Assembly (NCBI GenBank): GCA_022010055.1
Contig: CP091737.1
Coordinates: forward strand, 868,001-932,000
Origin: Treponema sp.
GTDB lineage: Bacteria > Spirochaetota > Spirochaetia > Treponematales > Treponemataceae
DNA length: 64,000 bases
Direction: 5' to 3'
The position numbers and the translations under genes were made by a program. Under the pieces are notes generated by a model, which was not told the origin of the DNA, searched no databases, and was given only the letters and a program-made list of their open reading frames with translations. Positions 26,715-35,473 of the stretch are shown one piece after another (position 1 is the stretch's first letter; each line of letters begins with the position of its first letter).

Positions 26715-27356
26715 ATGAAAAAAAATTTGATTTTTTTGCTTCCAGTTATTTTTGTCTCATGCGCATCGTTCCGCGTTCCAGTTCCGGGCGAGACGGCTGC
26801 TCGTAAGAATAATATTTTTGTTGAATATATGAACATCGCGGATTCTTATAATGATTTGGGAAAATACGACAAGGCTATAACTTATTATAAAATGGCAAAG
26901 TCCAACAGAAAATTAAAATGGACTGCAAATTATAAGCTGGCCCGCGCCTATGCGATGAACAAAAATTGGGAAGAGGCGCAGAAGCTTTATCTGGAGCTGT
27001 ACAGGCGCGATCCTGAAAATATTTCCATCCAGATGTCTATTGCGTATATTTATGCAATGAACGGAAAGCTGCCTTCAGCAGAAACTATATATTCTTCGCT
27101 TGTTAAAAATAATCCTGAAAATGCAGATGTTCTTGTGAATTATATAAATGTTCTTTTTGCAATGGAAAGGTATGAAGAGGCAGAGGCGAATCTTTCTGTC
27201 TTAAAACAAAAATTCCAGGACAACACGAATATTTCTTCATTTGAAAAAAAACTTGAGGAAATAAAATCTGGTGATACAGAAGAAACTCAGGACGGCGAAA
27301 ACGAAGCCGCTGAAAAAGCGGAAGATTCCGATTCTTCGCCTGATAAAAATCAATAG
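26715..27356 (+). CDS. TPR-repeat lipoprotein
   Basis: The 213-residue protein has a signal sequence ending in the lipobox FVSC at about residue 16. Three to four tetratricopeptide repeats follow (YNDLGKYDKAITYYKMA, AYAMNKNWEEAQKLYLELYR, YAMNGKLPSAETIYSSLV and a fourth), with an acidic tail. TPR arrays mediate protein contacts. As a periplasmic or outer-leaflet lipoprotein it may scaffold the envelope, but the partner is unknown. It follows the preceding lipoprotein by five bases. It converges on the minus-strand GGDEF-like gene across a 98-base gap in which I see no clear terminator. Confidence 0.82.
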   Translation: MKKNLIFLLPVIFVSCASFRVPVPGETAARKNNIFVEYMNIADSYNDLGKYDKAITYYKMAKSNRKLKWTANYKLARAYAMNKNWEEAQKLYLELYRRDPENISIQMSIAYIYAMNGKLPSAETIYSSLVKNNPENADVLVNYINVLFAMERYEEAEANLSVLKQKFQDNTNISSFEKKLEEIKSGDTEETQDGENEAAEKAEDSDSSPDKNQ

Positions 27357-27454
27357 AACTGGAAAAACAATAGCTTTTTACATCCGTTGCTTTGCTATGC
27401 GCGGAAAGCACATTCCTTGCACAATGCAGTGGTGTTTCCGGTCTATTAGTTAGT

Positions 27455-28654
27455 TTATTTTTCTACCAGCTCGCGGTATTTTTCAATATCTACATGGAAG
27501 CCTACAATCCTTGCGTCAGGATCGCTGTTTGCATGGTTTAAAGCTTCTTCCGCTTCGGCAATAAGCCTGTCTGCTGTAATGGTTCTAATCGAGCGGCTTG
27601 AAATGCCTATGAAAACATTCGGCTCTTCAAAAACTGTCCTGATGTTGTTTTCAATCAGCGCGGCTTTATCCTCGGCTTCATCAATGTTTGTGTTTTCCTT
27701 CAAAAGGGCAAAGACGTTTTCCCTGTAGATATAGACATTTTCTTTTCCATAATTGTCTGTAAGGAATTTTTCAATGCCGGATATTTTTGAAGAATCTTTG
27801 ATTTCTATTAGCAGAATTGAAAAATCCTGCTCGCTTGAGGCGGCTTTTGTAAGCTCGAAATTGATTCTTTCCTTTAAATCCGGCGGATTTTCAGTATTGC
27901 TCTGTGCATTCTGCATGACTTTATGTTCGTTGTAATAGGCATCGCTGTCTGATTCGTCTGTGGAGCCGGTGGCATCAGGCTCTTCGTCAGGTTCAAAATC
28001 TTCCGCCTGAAAATCTGAATCTGCCTCGGCTTCTGAATCATTGTTATTTTCCGGAAAAGCCTGGAAATCCGCGGAGCTTTTTTCATCTTCCGCATTTTTG
28101 TCTGTTCCTTGCGTTTCATCCTCAAATGAAAAATCATCGCCGAGCGGCTCTTCTGTTTCAATATCTTCTTCGGCCGGTGAAAGTTTTCTTGCTTTTACAG
28201 AAATAAAAATCAGTACGGCGATAGTTGCAATCGTCGCTGCCAGTATCGTGATAAAACTGTTTCGGGCCGCGTTATAGATTATATTCGGGCGCAGGATGTA
28301 AGAGGCAATCTTTAATTCGTATGTGTCTTCCTGGATGACAATTGTTTTATAAAATACTTTTACCAGTTTTGAGTTTATCACCTGCGATGCGGTCTGTTCA
28401 TCAGGATAAGCAATCAGCGTTTTATTGTTTTTTGAGTATTTTGCGGAAAGGATTCCTGCCTCATTGGAAAAAAGTTCTGTTTTTATCTTGTCCGGGGAAT
28501 TTTCTGCCAGCGCTGAAACTTCCCTGAATATTTGTTCGGAGCGGGAAAGTCCGTTTTTGTAATCTGCGCAGATTGTGTGAAAAAAATAAAAAATTGCCGC
28601 TGCAAAAACCGTCAGAATAAAAATAGAAAAAAATGTTATACCATTACGCTTCAT
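27455..28654 (-). CDS. membrane protein with acidic linker and degenerate GGDEF-like domain
   Basis: The 399-residue protein has a membrane helix at residues about 7-27, a sensor-like segment outside the cell of about 100 residues, and a second helix (FITILAATIATIAVLIFISV). A very acidic linker (about residues 165-250) carries repeated DFxxED-type motifs. The C-terminal domain (about 265-399) follows the diguanylate cyclase fold: FSILLIEIKDSSKI early and TADRLIAEAEEALNHAN late. The catalytic loop reads YRENVFALL where GG(D/E)EF is expected, so it is probably inactive as a cyclase. It is the last gene of the acidic/Maf operon, with an ATGA overlap to the preceding Maf gene. Confidence 0.65.
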   Translation of the reverse strand: MKRNGITFFSIFILTVFAAAIFYFFHTICADYKNGLSRSEQIFREVSALAENSPDKIKTELFSNEAGILSAKYSKNNKTLIAYPDEQTASQVINSKLVKVFYKTIVIQEDTYELKIASYILRPNIIYNAARNSFITILAATIATIAVLIFISVKARKLSPAEEDIETEEPLGDDFSFEDETQGTDKNAEDEKSSADFQAFPENNNDSEAEADSDFQAEDFEPDEEPDATGSTDESDSDAYYNEHKVMQNAQSNTENPPDLKERINFELTKAASSEQDFSILLIEIKDSSKISGIEKFLTDNYGKENVYIYRENVFALLKENTNIDEAEDKAALIENNIRTVFEEPNVFIGISSRSIRTITADRLIAEAEEALNHANSDPDARIVGFHVDIEKYRELVEK

Positions 28655-30111
28655 ATCTTATAATTATATCTTAGTATAAAGTTGAGTGCAAGTTTTGAAC
28701 ATTCCTTAAACGAAATGTTTTCATCATTTTTTATGCAGGTTTTAAGCCATGCGATGTACGGTAAAAGCGCCGTTTCTGTTTCTTCGGAATTTTCGGGTTT
28801 TGAAATATGCGCTAAAAAACTTTTCAGGTCAAAAGGCCCGTTTTTTATTTCTTCTTTTTGCCCTGAAGAATTTAATATTTTGTATGCGTCATCTTCCTTT
28901 GTTATAGTGCAATTGTTGTTTCTGCACCATGAAAAAAGATTCTGCTCATAGAATTTTAACGTTTCTGTTGTTTTTTTATTTTCTGAAAGCTCAAGAAGTT
29001 CAGTGCGGAACATCAGCCTTGAAAATTCTTTTTCTGCCGTGGTGAGTTTTGTCTGATTGGAATAATTTATTATATCCAGGTATGTTCCCTTTGCGTAGGG
29101 TTTTCCGTTCAGGTATGCAAAATCTGCGCCTATGATTTCTATTTTTGAAAAACCTGCTTTTTTTGCAAAATCCAGCGCGGCTATTGTTACAGTCCCGGAC
29201 GTGGAGTCGATTTTTAGGAATGAATCTTTTTTTAACAGGTTCAGCAGCTGCTCAAAAGGGTGGGATGACACAGTGAAAAGTATATTTTCTGTATTTTTCG
29301 CAATTTTTCTTACAGCGGAATGATTTGCCATAAGTTCAAATATAAACATGGTTTTGGGATTTATTTTCTCCATAAAATGTGAATGAGAAACCATCTGTCC
29401 GTCGATTGAAATCACCGCGTCGCAGAAAATATTTTCCGAAGCCAGAGTTTTAAAGGCTGTGTCGGTTGCGATTATGAAAAAAAATCCTCGGTTATTTTTA
29501 ATGTATTCAATCTTTCCGTCCAGAGAAGGTCCTGCCGCGCAAATCAGGCAAATTTTTCCGGCTGGAATTGCAAAATTTCTTTCTCTGTCTGCAAGTTTCA
29601 GATTGTTTAGAATATTTGCCTGCCAGATTTTTCCAAAATGAGCCTGGACAGAAAAGTCCGCCGAAATTTTTGAAATCGCCGAGTTGATTTTTTGCAAAAG
29701 AAGGGACTTGTCAATTTCCTGAATCCAGCTGTTTACAGTAAAAACTGAAAAATTTGAATACTTTGCCGGCAGATAATATTTTTGAAGGCTTTCTTCAAGA
29801 TTGACCAGCGTGCATATTTTTATGTTCTCATTAAAAATGTCACTGATATCCAGATTTTTTGTTAAAAAGTCAATGTCCTCCGCGGAATTTTCTACAGCAA
29901 GTATAAATGCGTCCGAAAATTTTTTGTGAAGTTCCCTTATGTGGAACGCGGCTCCAAGACCAGTTACAAGAAAAAAATCATTTTTTTCTGTGTTCTGAGC
30001 AAGCTGCTGTGCTTCCCGTTCCGGATTGTATTTTGAATGAAAGGATTTTCCGTCTGTAAAAACTGGAATATCCGCGCCGTTTTTGGCTTTTACAATTTCT
30101 TTGTATATCAT
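28651..30111 (-). CDS. Maf-type motility accessory factor / flagellin glycosyltransferase family (DUF115), copy 1
   Basis: Maf proteins attach nonulosonic or related sugars to flagellin; treponemal flagellins are known to be glycosylated. The 486-residue protein has the Maf N-terminal region with FHSKYNPEREA. The central DUF115 domain contains CLICAAGPSLDGKIEYIKNN (nucleotide-sugar loop), IIATDTAFKTLASENIFCDAV and the GxDFAYLNGKPYAKG segment. It lies 23 bases downstream of a second Maf gene with the same N-terminal signature. The sugar and acceptor are not shown by sequence. Family call is firm; link to flagella is inferred from the family and the operon promoter. Confidence 0.82.
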   Translation of the reverse strand: MIYKEIVKAKNGADIPVFTDGKSFHSKYNPEREAQQLAQNTEKNDFFLVTGLGAAFHIRELHKKFSDAFILAVENSAEDIDFLTKNLDISDIFNENIKICTLVNLEESLQKYYLPAKYSNFSVFTVNSWIQEIDKSLLLQKINSAISKISADFSVQAHFGKIWQANILNNLKLADRERNFAIPAGKICLICAAGPSLDGKIEYIKNNRGFFFIIATDTAFKTLASENIFCDAVISIDGQMVSHSHFMEKINPKTMFIFELMANHSAVRKIAKNTENILFTVSSHPFEQLLNLLKKDSFLKIDSTSGTVTIAALDFAKKAGFSKIEIIGADFAYLNGKPYAKGTYLDIINYSNQTKLTTAEKEFSRLMFRTELLELSENKKTTETLKFYEQNLFSWCRNNNCTITKEDDAYKILNSSGQKEEIKNGPFDLKSFLAHISKPENSEETETALLPYIAWLKTCIKNDENISFKECSKLALNFILRYNYKI

Positions 30112-30134
30112 CTCAGTAAATTTTTCTATTTTTT

Positions 30135-31619
30135 TTATGAATTTCTTGTTCTTTTTATGAATTTCTTCAAGAAATTCCCGTTTTTTTCGTCTGGATTTGA
30201 TTTATTTTTAAGGGCGAACTCTTCTGCGGAAAAGAATTCGTCCATCCATTCGTCTGTCTTTGAATTTTCGGTTGAAAAATTATGGATTTTATTTTTTAAT
30301 GACATTTTTTCAACGTTGATTTTTTTTACCGCTGATTCAGGTTTTAGTTTTTCTGCTTTTTTTTCAATTTTGCAGAAAAAATCAAAATCCACGTCTTTAA
30401 TGCTGTTAAGACTGTTGTTGAATTTAAAATTTTCCGATAGCCGGAAAACTCTTCCCTGAAAATTTCTTTTTTTGTCGGAAAACCAGTCCTCGTAAATTTT
30501 AAGCGCAGATGTGTTCAGCTCGGATTTTACAGAACGGGTCTCGCAGGTTGAAATTTTAGTGTCGTTTCTTGCGTTGTAAAGTTCCAGCCTGTTAGGTCTT
30601 GTATGTTGAAAACCTTTTGAACAGTGCAGATCCAGTCCGCAGATATAAATGTTTTTTTCGGTAAGCGTCAAGGCTAGCTCAACGGCTGTTCCTGAAACAG
30701 TTCCGTTCCGCTGAGCGTCATTAAGCTTTATACCCGAAAAGTCCAGCATTTTCTTTGTGAATCCGTCGCTGTATTCAAGAAGCGCGACAGGATTTTTTTT
30801 CAGCAGGAAAGAAGGGCAGGCGCCTTCCGCGGCAAGAGCCAGCGGAATTTCAGTATGATTTTTCAGCGCCTCAAGATGTTTTTTTGCCCAAAATCCGCCG
30901 TCAGTGGAAATAACAAGGTCTGGAATTATTTTATATTTTAATAGAACTGAGGCGGCGGAGGAAACGCACATGAGATAAATTTTTTTTCTTTCTTCCTTTA
31001 TTTTTGGAAGGCAGTCTTCAAGGCTTCTTCCGCTGGCGGCGATTAAAACAGGAAGGTTTGTTCTGTTCAGGTGGTAAAAATTTTCAGTAAGAACAATATT
31101 TTTTATGGAGTTTAAAAACCATCTTTTTGAAAAATAACTGTTCGTAAAAAGACTTGCCCTGGAAAAATTTACAGCATCCTTGATTGAATTCCATACGGCC
31201 TCGTCAGTTTCCTTAAAAGCGTTTGCTGCTGGAATCCACCGCAGGAATAAACTTGTCAGAATATTTTTTTCGCCTATTCTGCTTATTATTTCAGAAGAAA
31301 TATTTTTTGCATCGTTCTTGCCGGAAACATAAATAATACTGTCAAAATATGAATTAAAAGAGTCAAATGCGTGCGTATAGCGGATTGCCGCCAGTTTTGA
31401 ATTTTTAAATTTTTTTTTGATTTCAGGTGCGATGTAGGAAATGCAGGGTTCTGTTATCAGAATATATGACGCATTCTCCTTGATTTCCATGCTGTTTACA
31501 TAATTTTCAGCTTCTTTTTCAGGATTGTATTTTGAATGCAGAAATTTTCCATCTGCGGAGCAGGTTAGCGAGCCATTTTTTGCATTTTCAAATATAATTC
31601 CGTTCATTTTTGCAAGCAT
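30135..31619 (-). CDS. Maf-type motility accessory factor / flagellin glycosyltransferase family (DUF115), copy 2
   Basis: The 494-residue paralogue shares the N-terminal signature FLHSKYNPEKEA with its neighbour and the central pattern PVLIAASGRSLEDCLPKIKE, VLLKYKIIPDLVISTDGG and ICGLDLHCSKGFQHT. Overall similarity to copy 1 looks low, so this is an old duplication. The C-terminal 100 residues are Lys- and Glu-rich with no known domain. The start is ATG 31619 or ATG 31607; neither has a good ribosome-binding site. The first sits directly at the end of a terminator hairpin, so expression may depend on readthrough. Confidence 0.78.
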   Translation of the reverse strand: MLAKMNGIIFENAKNGSLTCSADGKFLHSKYNPEKEAENYVNSMEIKENASYILITEPCISYIAPEIKKKFKNSKLAAIRYTHAFDSFNSYFDSIIYVSGKNDAKNISSEIISRIGEKNILTSLFLRWIPAANAFKETDEAVWNSIKDAVNFSRASLFTNSYFSKRWFLNSIKNIVLTENFYHLNRTNLPVLIAASGRSLEDCLPKIKEERKKIYLMCVSSAASVLLKYKIIPDLVISTDGGFWAKKHLEALKNHTEIPLALAAEGACPSFLLKKNPVALLEYSDGFTKKMLDFSGIKLNDAQRNGTVSGTAVELALTLTEKNIYICGLDLHCSKGFQHTRPNRLELYNARNDTKISTCETRSVKSELNTSALKIYEDWFSDKKRNFQGRVFRLSENFKFNNSLNSIKDVDFDFFCKIEKKAEKLKPESAVKKINVEKMSLKNKIHNFSTENSKTDEWMDEFFSAEEFALKNKSNPDEKNGNFLKKFIKRTRNS

Positions 31620-31662
31620 AAAAAAACTGCTATAAATTCCGGATAAACAGAATTTATAGCAG
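31619..31662 (-). terminator. intrinsic terminator between the acidic genes and the Maf genes
   Basis: A perfect 13-bp stem CTGCTATAAATTC / GAATTTATAGCAG (31627-31639 and 31650-31662) is followed on the minus strand by seven T. It directly abuts the first codon of the downstream Maf gene. Confidence 0.85.
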
Positions 31663-31675
31663 CAGAATTGTTTTT

Positions 31676-33091
31676 TTATTTAGAAAGACCAAGCTCAGAA
31701 AACAGTTTTTTGTAAGTAGAGAACTGTTCTGATTTTGCAAATTCCATTATTTTGTCTTCCGGAAGATTTTCGAGCAGCTGATCCATGTAAAGAAGTACAG
31801 ACTTCACGTCATTCTTCAAGTCATCCGGGAGCTGCTTTTCTTCTGTCTCTAAGGAAGTCTCGTCTGCGGAAGCTGTTTCTTCCGGAATAACTTCATCTGA
31901 AATTTCCGGTTCTTCGCTTTCCGCCGCGACTTCCGGCTCTGGTTCAGAAAGCTCTTCTGCCGGTTCTGTTTCTTCCGCAGAATCTGAACCTGCCTCAGAA
32001 TTGTCATCTTTCAGGTAATCAATATTTTCGTCAGATATACCTTCTGAAACTTCCGGGTCTTTTGCAATAAAATCTTCGTAGATTTTTGTTTCTTCATCAG
32101 AAGGGGAAAGGTTTTTGTCAGAAGTTTCTTCACCGGCATTAATTTCCTGCGCTTCTGAAAGTTCTTCAGCCGGCTCTGCATTTTCTGCGTCATCAAGCGG
32201 CATTTCTGGAAGCGTGGTTTCTTTTTCATCTACAGAATTTATCAGGTCGGAATTAGATGATTCAACAAGAATGTCGTCCAGTGGAGTGTCTGAGTCGTCG
32301 GCAAGCTCGTCAACCTTTGGAATGGAAATTTCTTCTTCCATGTTTTTCATGTTGATTTCATCAAGGTCTGGCTCTTCAAGTTTTTCCTCGTCGGAATTCA
32401 TTGAAAGCCCGGAGTCTGGCTCTGTTTCCATTGAATTTGTTTCGTCAATCGTGCCAAACGGAGAATCTTCATTAAAATCGTCTGCGCCTTCATTCTGAAT
32501 TTCTGTCTCTTCGGAAGTGGTTTCTTCAGGTTCAAAGGAATTTTCCGCTTCTTCTTTCGGCTCTGATTCCAAGGCAGGCTCATCAACGGTTGTGTCCTGC
32601 AAAAAATCTGTTTCTTCTGGAATTTCTTCAGCCGGAACATCGTGTTCTTCTGTTTCGTCTGAAAGTTTATCAAAATTTTCTTCTGTTTTTTTAGAAAGAT
32701 CTTCGTCTTCCGGTTTTACGGCAAATTCCTCTGGAAGCTCCTCTGGAATTTCAATGTCATCCTGCGCGGAAGTGTTCTCTTCAGTTTCCGTTATGTCGGC
32801 AGTGTTCATGATGTTTGAAAGCTCATCGCCTGACAGCGCGATTGTGTCATCGCTGTCGTTTTCGTCAAAAAAACCTGAGTTCTCATGTCCTTCGGGTTCT
32901 TCTGAACTTTCTTCTTTCTGGGCCTGCGGCTCTTCTGTGTTCTGTTCAGCTTCAGGGCTTTCAGAAACTGCTTTCTCTTCCGGAAGTTCCTGTGCGGCCG
33001 GTTTGCTGTCTTTCAGATTCTGGAATTCATCCCTGAGCGAATTTATTTCAGACTTTAAGCCCGAAAGTTCCTTCATAATCATATCAAGCAT
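31676..33091 (-). CDS. very acidic, probably disordered protein, unknown function (second of pair)
   Basis: The 471-residue protein is dominated by Glu, Asp, Ser and Pro. It starts with a short coiled-coil (MIMKELSGLKSEINSLRDEF), then a long disordered acidic body with repeated EExPEE and DDTIALSGDELSNI-like pieces. It ends in a structured-looking segment (LLYMDQLLENLPEDKIMEF... KKLFSELGLSK). The ordered ends with a variable acidic middle suggest a tether or scaffold. It lies 14 bases behind the other acidic gene. I do not recognise a family. Confidence 0.7.
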   Translation of the reverse strand: MLDMIMKELSGLKSEINSLRDEFQNLKDSKPAAQELPEEKAVSESPEAEQNTEEPQAQKEESSEEPEGHENSGFFDENDSDDTIALSGDELSNIMNTADITETEENTSAQDDIEIPEELPEEFAVKPEDEDLSKKTEENFDKLSDETEEHDVPAEEIPEETDFLQDTTVDEPALESEPKEEAENSFEPEETTSEETEIQNEGADDFNEDSPFGTIDETNSMETEPDSGLSMNSDEEKLEEPDLDEINMKNMEEEISIPKVDELADDSDTPLDDILVESSNSDLINSVDEKETTLPEMPLDDAENAEPAEELSEAQEINAGEETSDKNLSPSDEETKIYEDFIAKDPEVSEGISDENIDYLKDDNSEAGSDSAEETEPAEELSEPEPEVAAESEEPEISDEVIPEETASADETSLETEEKQLPDDLKNDVKSVLLYMDQLLENLPEDKIMEFAKSEQFSTYKKLFSELGLSK

Positions 33092-33105
33092 TGAAGAGTC
33101 AACTT

Positions 33106-34242
33106 TTACGCTGTTTCATTTTCTGCCTGAGATTCCTGCTGTGTTCCGGAAGTTTTTACTTCTTCGGCTCTTGGTGCTTCTGTCACGCTATCGTCCTCTG
33201 TTATTGCAATGTCGTAATCAACAACTTTTTTCTTTGAGGCATGAACATCCTGCTTTACCGGAGTTTCTCCGGCATCGCTGTCAATTCCAAAGTCTGAAAG
33301 ATCCACTTCTTCGCCTTCTGCCTGTGAATTTACGGAAGCTCCCGCTGCAACGGCTGTGGCGTCGTCTGAATTTTCATCTATTCCGAAATCATCAATAGAG
33401 ATTTCTTCAGTTGCTGAATCCATATTGTTATCTGAAAGACCGGCTGTCTCATCCGGCGCGCTGGAAATTTCCTGGCCGCTGGAAATGCTGTCGAACATAT
33501 CGTCCTCGGCAAATCCGTTTGAATCATCGTCGGAAGCCTCTTCCTCTTCTGTTGGAACTTTGTCATCAGGATTTTCTGTAAAAGAAAGGTCAATGTCCAG
33601 CGGTTCGTCGTTTGAAACATCGTCTTCCTTGTCATTTTTGGAATCGTTATCAAAAAAGTCGTCGAGAGAAATTTCATCAGAACCTGAGCCGCCTGAAGAA
33701 GAAGCGCCGGAGTCTGAAAAGTCTCCGTCCATAAAGTCGTCCAGGGAAAGCTCGCCGTCATCAAATGACGGGGCGTCTGCCGCTTCTGCCGCAGGTGTTT
33801 CTGCCACAGGTGTTTCTGTGGCATCGGTTTTAGGCTCGAACGCCTTGTTCGGGTCATCGAAACCTTCTTCGCCTATAAAATTGTCCAGAGATATTTCTGA
33901 ATCTTCGGATTCTTCGTTTTCATGCTTTTCTTCCGCGGAATTCTCTGTGTCGCCGAAATCAGGAAGCTCGTCCTTGAAGAAATCATCCGCGCTTTCTGCT
34001 TCCGGTTCGGAAACGCCGCTTGTGATGTCTGAAACTTCTTCATCCGAGAGTGTAGAGTCATTGTCATTCAATGTATCAAAAGAAAGGTCTTCCGGGATTA
34101 CAGGTTCATCTATAGAAACTTCGTCGGCATTTACCGCTGGCTCGGACATTTCTTCGGTAATTCCTTCTGCGTCCTGCGGAGGCCGTTTGACCCATACGCC
34201 GTAGCTGTCAATATTTTTTAAATCTTCTGTTGAATCACTCAT
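33106..34242 (-). CDS. very acidic protein with repeated E-[IL]-S-[LI]-D-[DN]-F motifs, unknown function (first of pair)
   Basis: The 378-residue protein starts with a conserved-looking N-terminus (NIDSYGVWVKRPPQ) and then becomes strongly acidic. A short motif recurs: EISLDNFIG, ELSLDDFMD, EISLDDFFD, EISIDDFGID, EVDLSDFGID, with a related DIDLSFTE. Such spaced hydrophobic-acidic motifs usually act as docking sites for a partner. A basic patch (ASKKKVVDYDIAITED) follows the last motif. GAGAGGA lies about five bases before the ATG, and a sigma-28-type -10 box lies 38 bases upstream. Function is unknown. Confidence 0.7.
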   Translation of the reverse strand: MSDSTEDLKNIDSYGVWVKRPPQDAEGITEEMSEPAVNADEVSIDEPVIPEDLSFDTLNDNDSTLSDEEVSDITSGVSEPEAESADDFFKDELPDFGDTENSAEEKHENEESEDSEISLDNFIGEEGFDDPNKAFEPKTDATETPVAETPAAEAADAPSFDDGELSLDDFMDGDFSDSGASSSGGSGSDEISLDDFFDNDSKNDKEDDVSNDEPLDIDLSFTENPDDKVPTEEEEASDDDSNGFAEDDMFDSISSGQEISSAPDETAGLSDNNMDSATEEISIDDFGIDENSDDATAVAAGASVNSQAEGEEVDLSDFGIDSDAGETPVKQDVHASKKKVVDYDIAITEDDSVTEAPRAEEVKTSGTQQESQAENETA

Positions 34243-34279
34243 ACAAGTTCCTCTCTATTTCAGATAATCTTACTGTATT

Positions 34280-34287
34280 TTATCGGC
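34280..34287 (-). promoter_or_regulatory. sigma-28 (FliA)-type -10 box upstream of the acidic/Maf operon
   Basis: The minus strand carries GCCGATAA, an exact match to the flagellar sigma-28 -10 consensus, 38 bases before the start codon. The matching -35 (TAAA 15 bases upstream) is poor, reading TTAT, so this is suggestive only. FliA itself is encoded at 53345-54175. Confidence 0.5.
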
Positions 34288-34420
34288 ATGAAGCGGCTGA
34301 AAATAAAGCATTATTTTGGAATATCTTTTACCATCTGCCTGAAAAAAAAATAGTTCTTTTTAACGATTTTAACATACTTTTTGCATTCAGAAAATAAAAA
34401 TATCATCCGAAAAAAATATT

Positions 34421-34915
34421 ATGGGAAAAATAAAAGTTTTGTTTGCGATTTTTGTCGGAACGGTTGCATATACAGTTTTATCTTTTATTGCCGGAAACAA
34501 TGGAATTCTTGGCTACAATAAACTTGTGGAACAGAAGAAAGCCATTGCGCGCCAGACAGAAATGATTCAGAATATCAACAATGAGCTTACTCTTGAATAT
34601 TCCGCGCTTCTGCGTGACAGGGATGTTATCGCCGCATACGCCAGAAAGCTTGATTACGTTGGCTACGGAGAAAAGCTGGTCAAGGTGAACGGCTTGAAGC
34701 CTGCGCAGACTGAGCTGTATGATATTGGAACTATTCTTCGGAAGAAGAATTTTGCATGCCTTTCGGAGCGAACATGCAAGCTCTGCGGACTGACTTTTTT
34801 TCTTCTTACGCTGATTCTTATGTTTCTGATTGATTTGAATAACGGTAAAATCTGTTTTGGTGAAAAAAAAGTGCTTGTAAAGGGAATTCCTGTTTATGAT
34901 ATTAAGCAAATGTGA
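34421..34915 (+). CDS. septum formation initiator family protein (FtsB/DivIC-like)
   Basis: FtsB/DivIC proteins bridge divisome components with a single-pass helix and coiled coil. The 164-residue protein has a membrane helix at residues about 5-24, a coiled coil (VEQKKAIARQTEMIQNINNEL), then the family-like LLRDRDVIAAYARKLDYVGYGE. Unusually, a second membrane helix (GLTFFLLTLILMFLIDLN, about residues 122-140) follows, so the C-terminus would be on the cytoplasmic side. The intergenic stretch upstream is AT-rich with no clear ribosome-binding site. Its end overlaps the Sua5 gene by 20 bases. Confidence 0.72.
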   Translation: MGKIKVLFAIFVGTVAYTVLSFIAGNNGILGYNKLVEQKKAIARQTEMIQNINNELTLEYSALLRDRDVIAAYARKLDYVGYGEKLVKVNGLKPAQTELYDIGTILRKKNFACLSERTCKLCGLTFFLLTLILMFLIDLNNGKICFGEKKVLVKGIPVYDIKQM

Positions 34916-35450
34916 TGAGTCTTCTATAAAAATATGCTCTGATTTTTTAAAAAATCAGAAAATTCTAATTCTTCCGACTGATACGGTCTATGGTTTTTCC
35001 GGAATTGCCGGGAAAACTGCTGAAAAAATCCGGAAAATAAAGGGCAGGGCGGAAGATAAGCCTTTTATTCAGCTTATAGGAAAGCCTGAGGATATTTTTC
35101 TTATAACCGGAGATTCTGTCCCGGAAAAACTGATGTCGCTATGGCCTGGACCTCTTACAATTATTGTCCGCCGGAAAGAAAATCCTTCTGAGACCGTTGC
35201 GGTCCGCTGTCCTGGGGACGAATGGCTAAGAAAAGTCATTGTTGCTGCAGGTTTTCCTATTTATTCAACCAGCGTAAACCGGAGCGGCTCGCCTGTGCTT
35301 TCTAAAATTGAAGAAATTAAAAAAGAATTTGAAAAGGACGTTGACCTTATTGTTGATGCCGGCGATTCTGAAAGTTCTGTTCCTTCTACAATAGTCCGCA
35401 TTGACGGCGATGGTTTTTCTGTTGTAAGAAAAGGCGCTGTCGCGCTTTGA
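34896..35450 (+). CDS. L-threonylcarbamoyladenylate synthase (Sua5/YciO/YrdC family)
   Basis: It makes threonylcarbamoyl-AMP, the precursor of t6A37 in tRNAs that read ANN codons. The 184-residue single-domain protein has PTDTVYGFSGIAG near residue 27, IRKIKGRAEDKPFIQLI (the K-x-R substrate motif), LWPGPLTIIVRR, VAVRCPGDEW and ISTSVN-like YSTSVNRSGSP. Its length fits the YrdC-type without the Sua5 C-terminal domain. It is translationally overlapped with the preceding divisome-like gene. Confidence 0.9.
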   Translation: MILSKCDESSIKICSDFLKNQKILILPTDTVYGFSGIAGKTAEKIRKIKGRAEDKPFIQLIGKPEDIFLITGDSVPEKLMSLWPGPLTIIVRRKENPSETVAVRCPGDEWLRKVIVAAGFPIYSTSVNRSGSPVLSKIEEIKKEFEKDVDLIVDAGDSESSVPSTIVRIDGDGFSVVRKGAVAL

Positions 35451-35473
35451 CCGGACTTGCTTTCTGACAGTCC

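Noticed and set aside
32517..34204. Long Ser-rich plus-strand frames opposite the acidic genes
   Set aside because: They are mirror images of Glu/Asp/Ser codon bias in the minus-strand genes, which have the ribosome-binding sites and the promoter.
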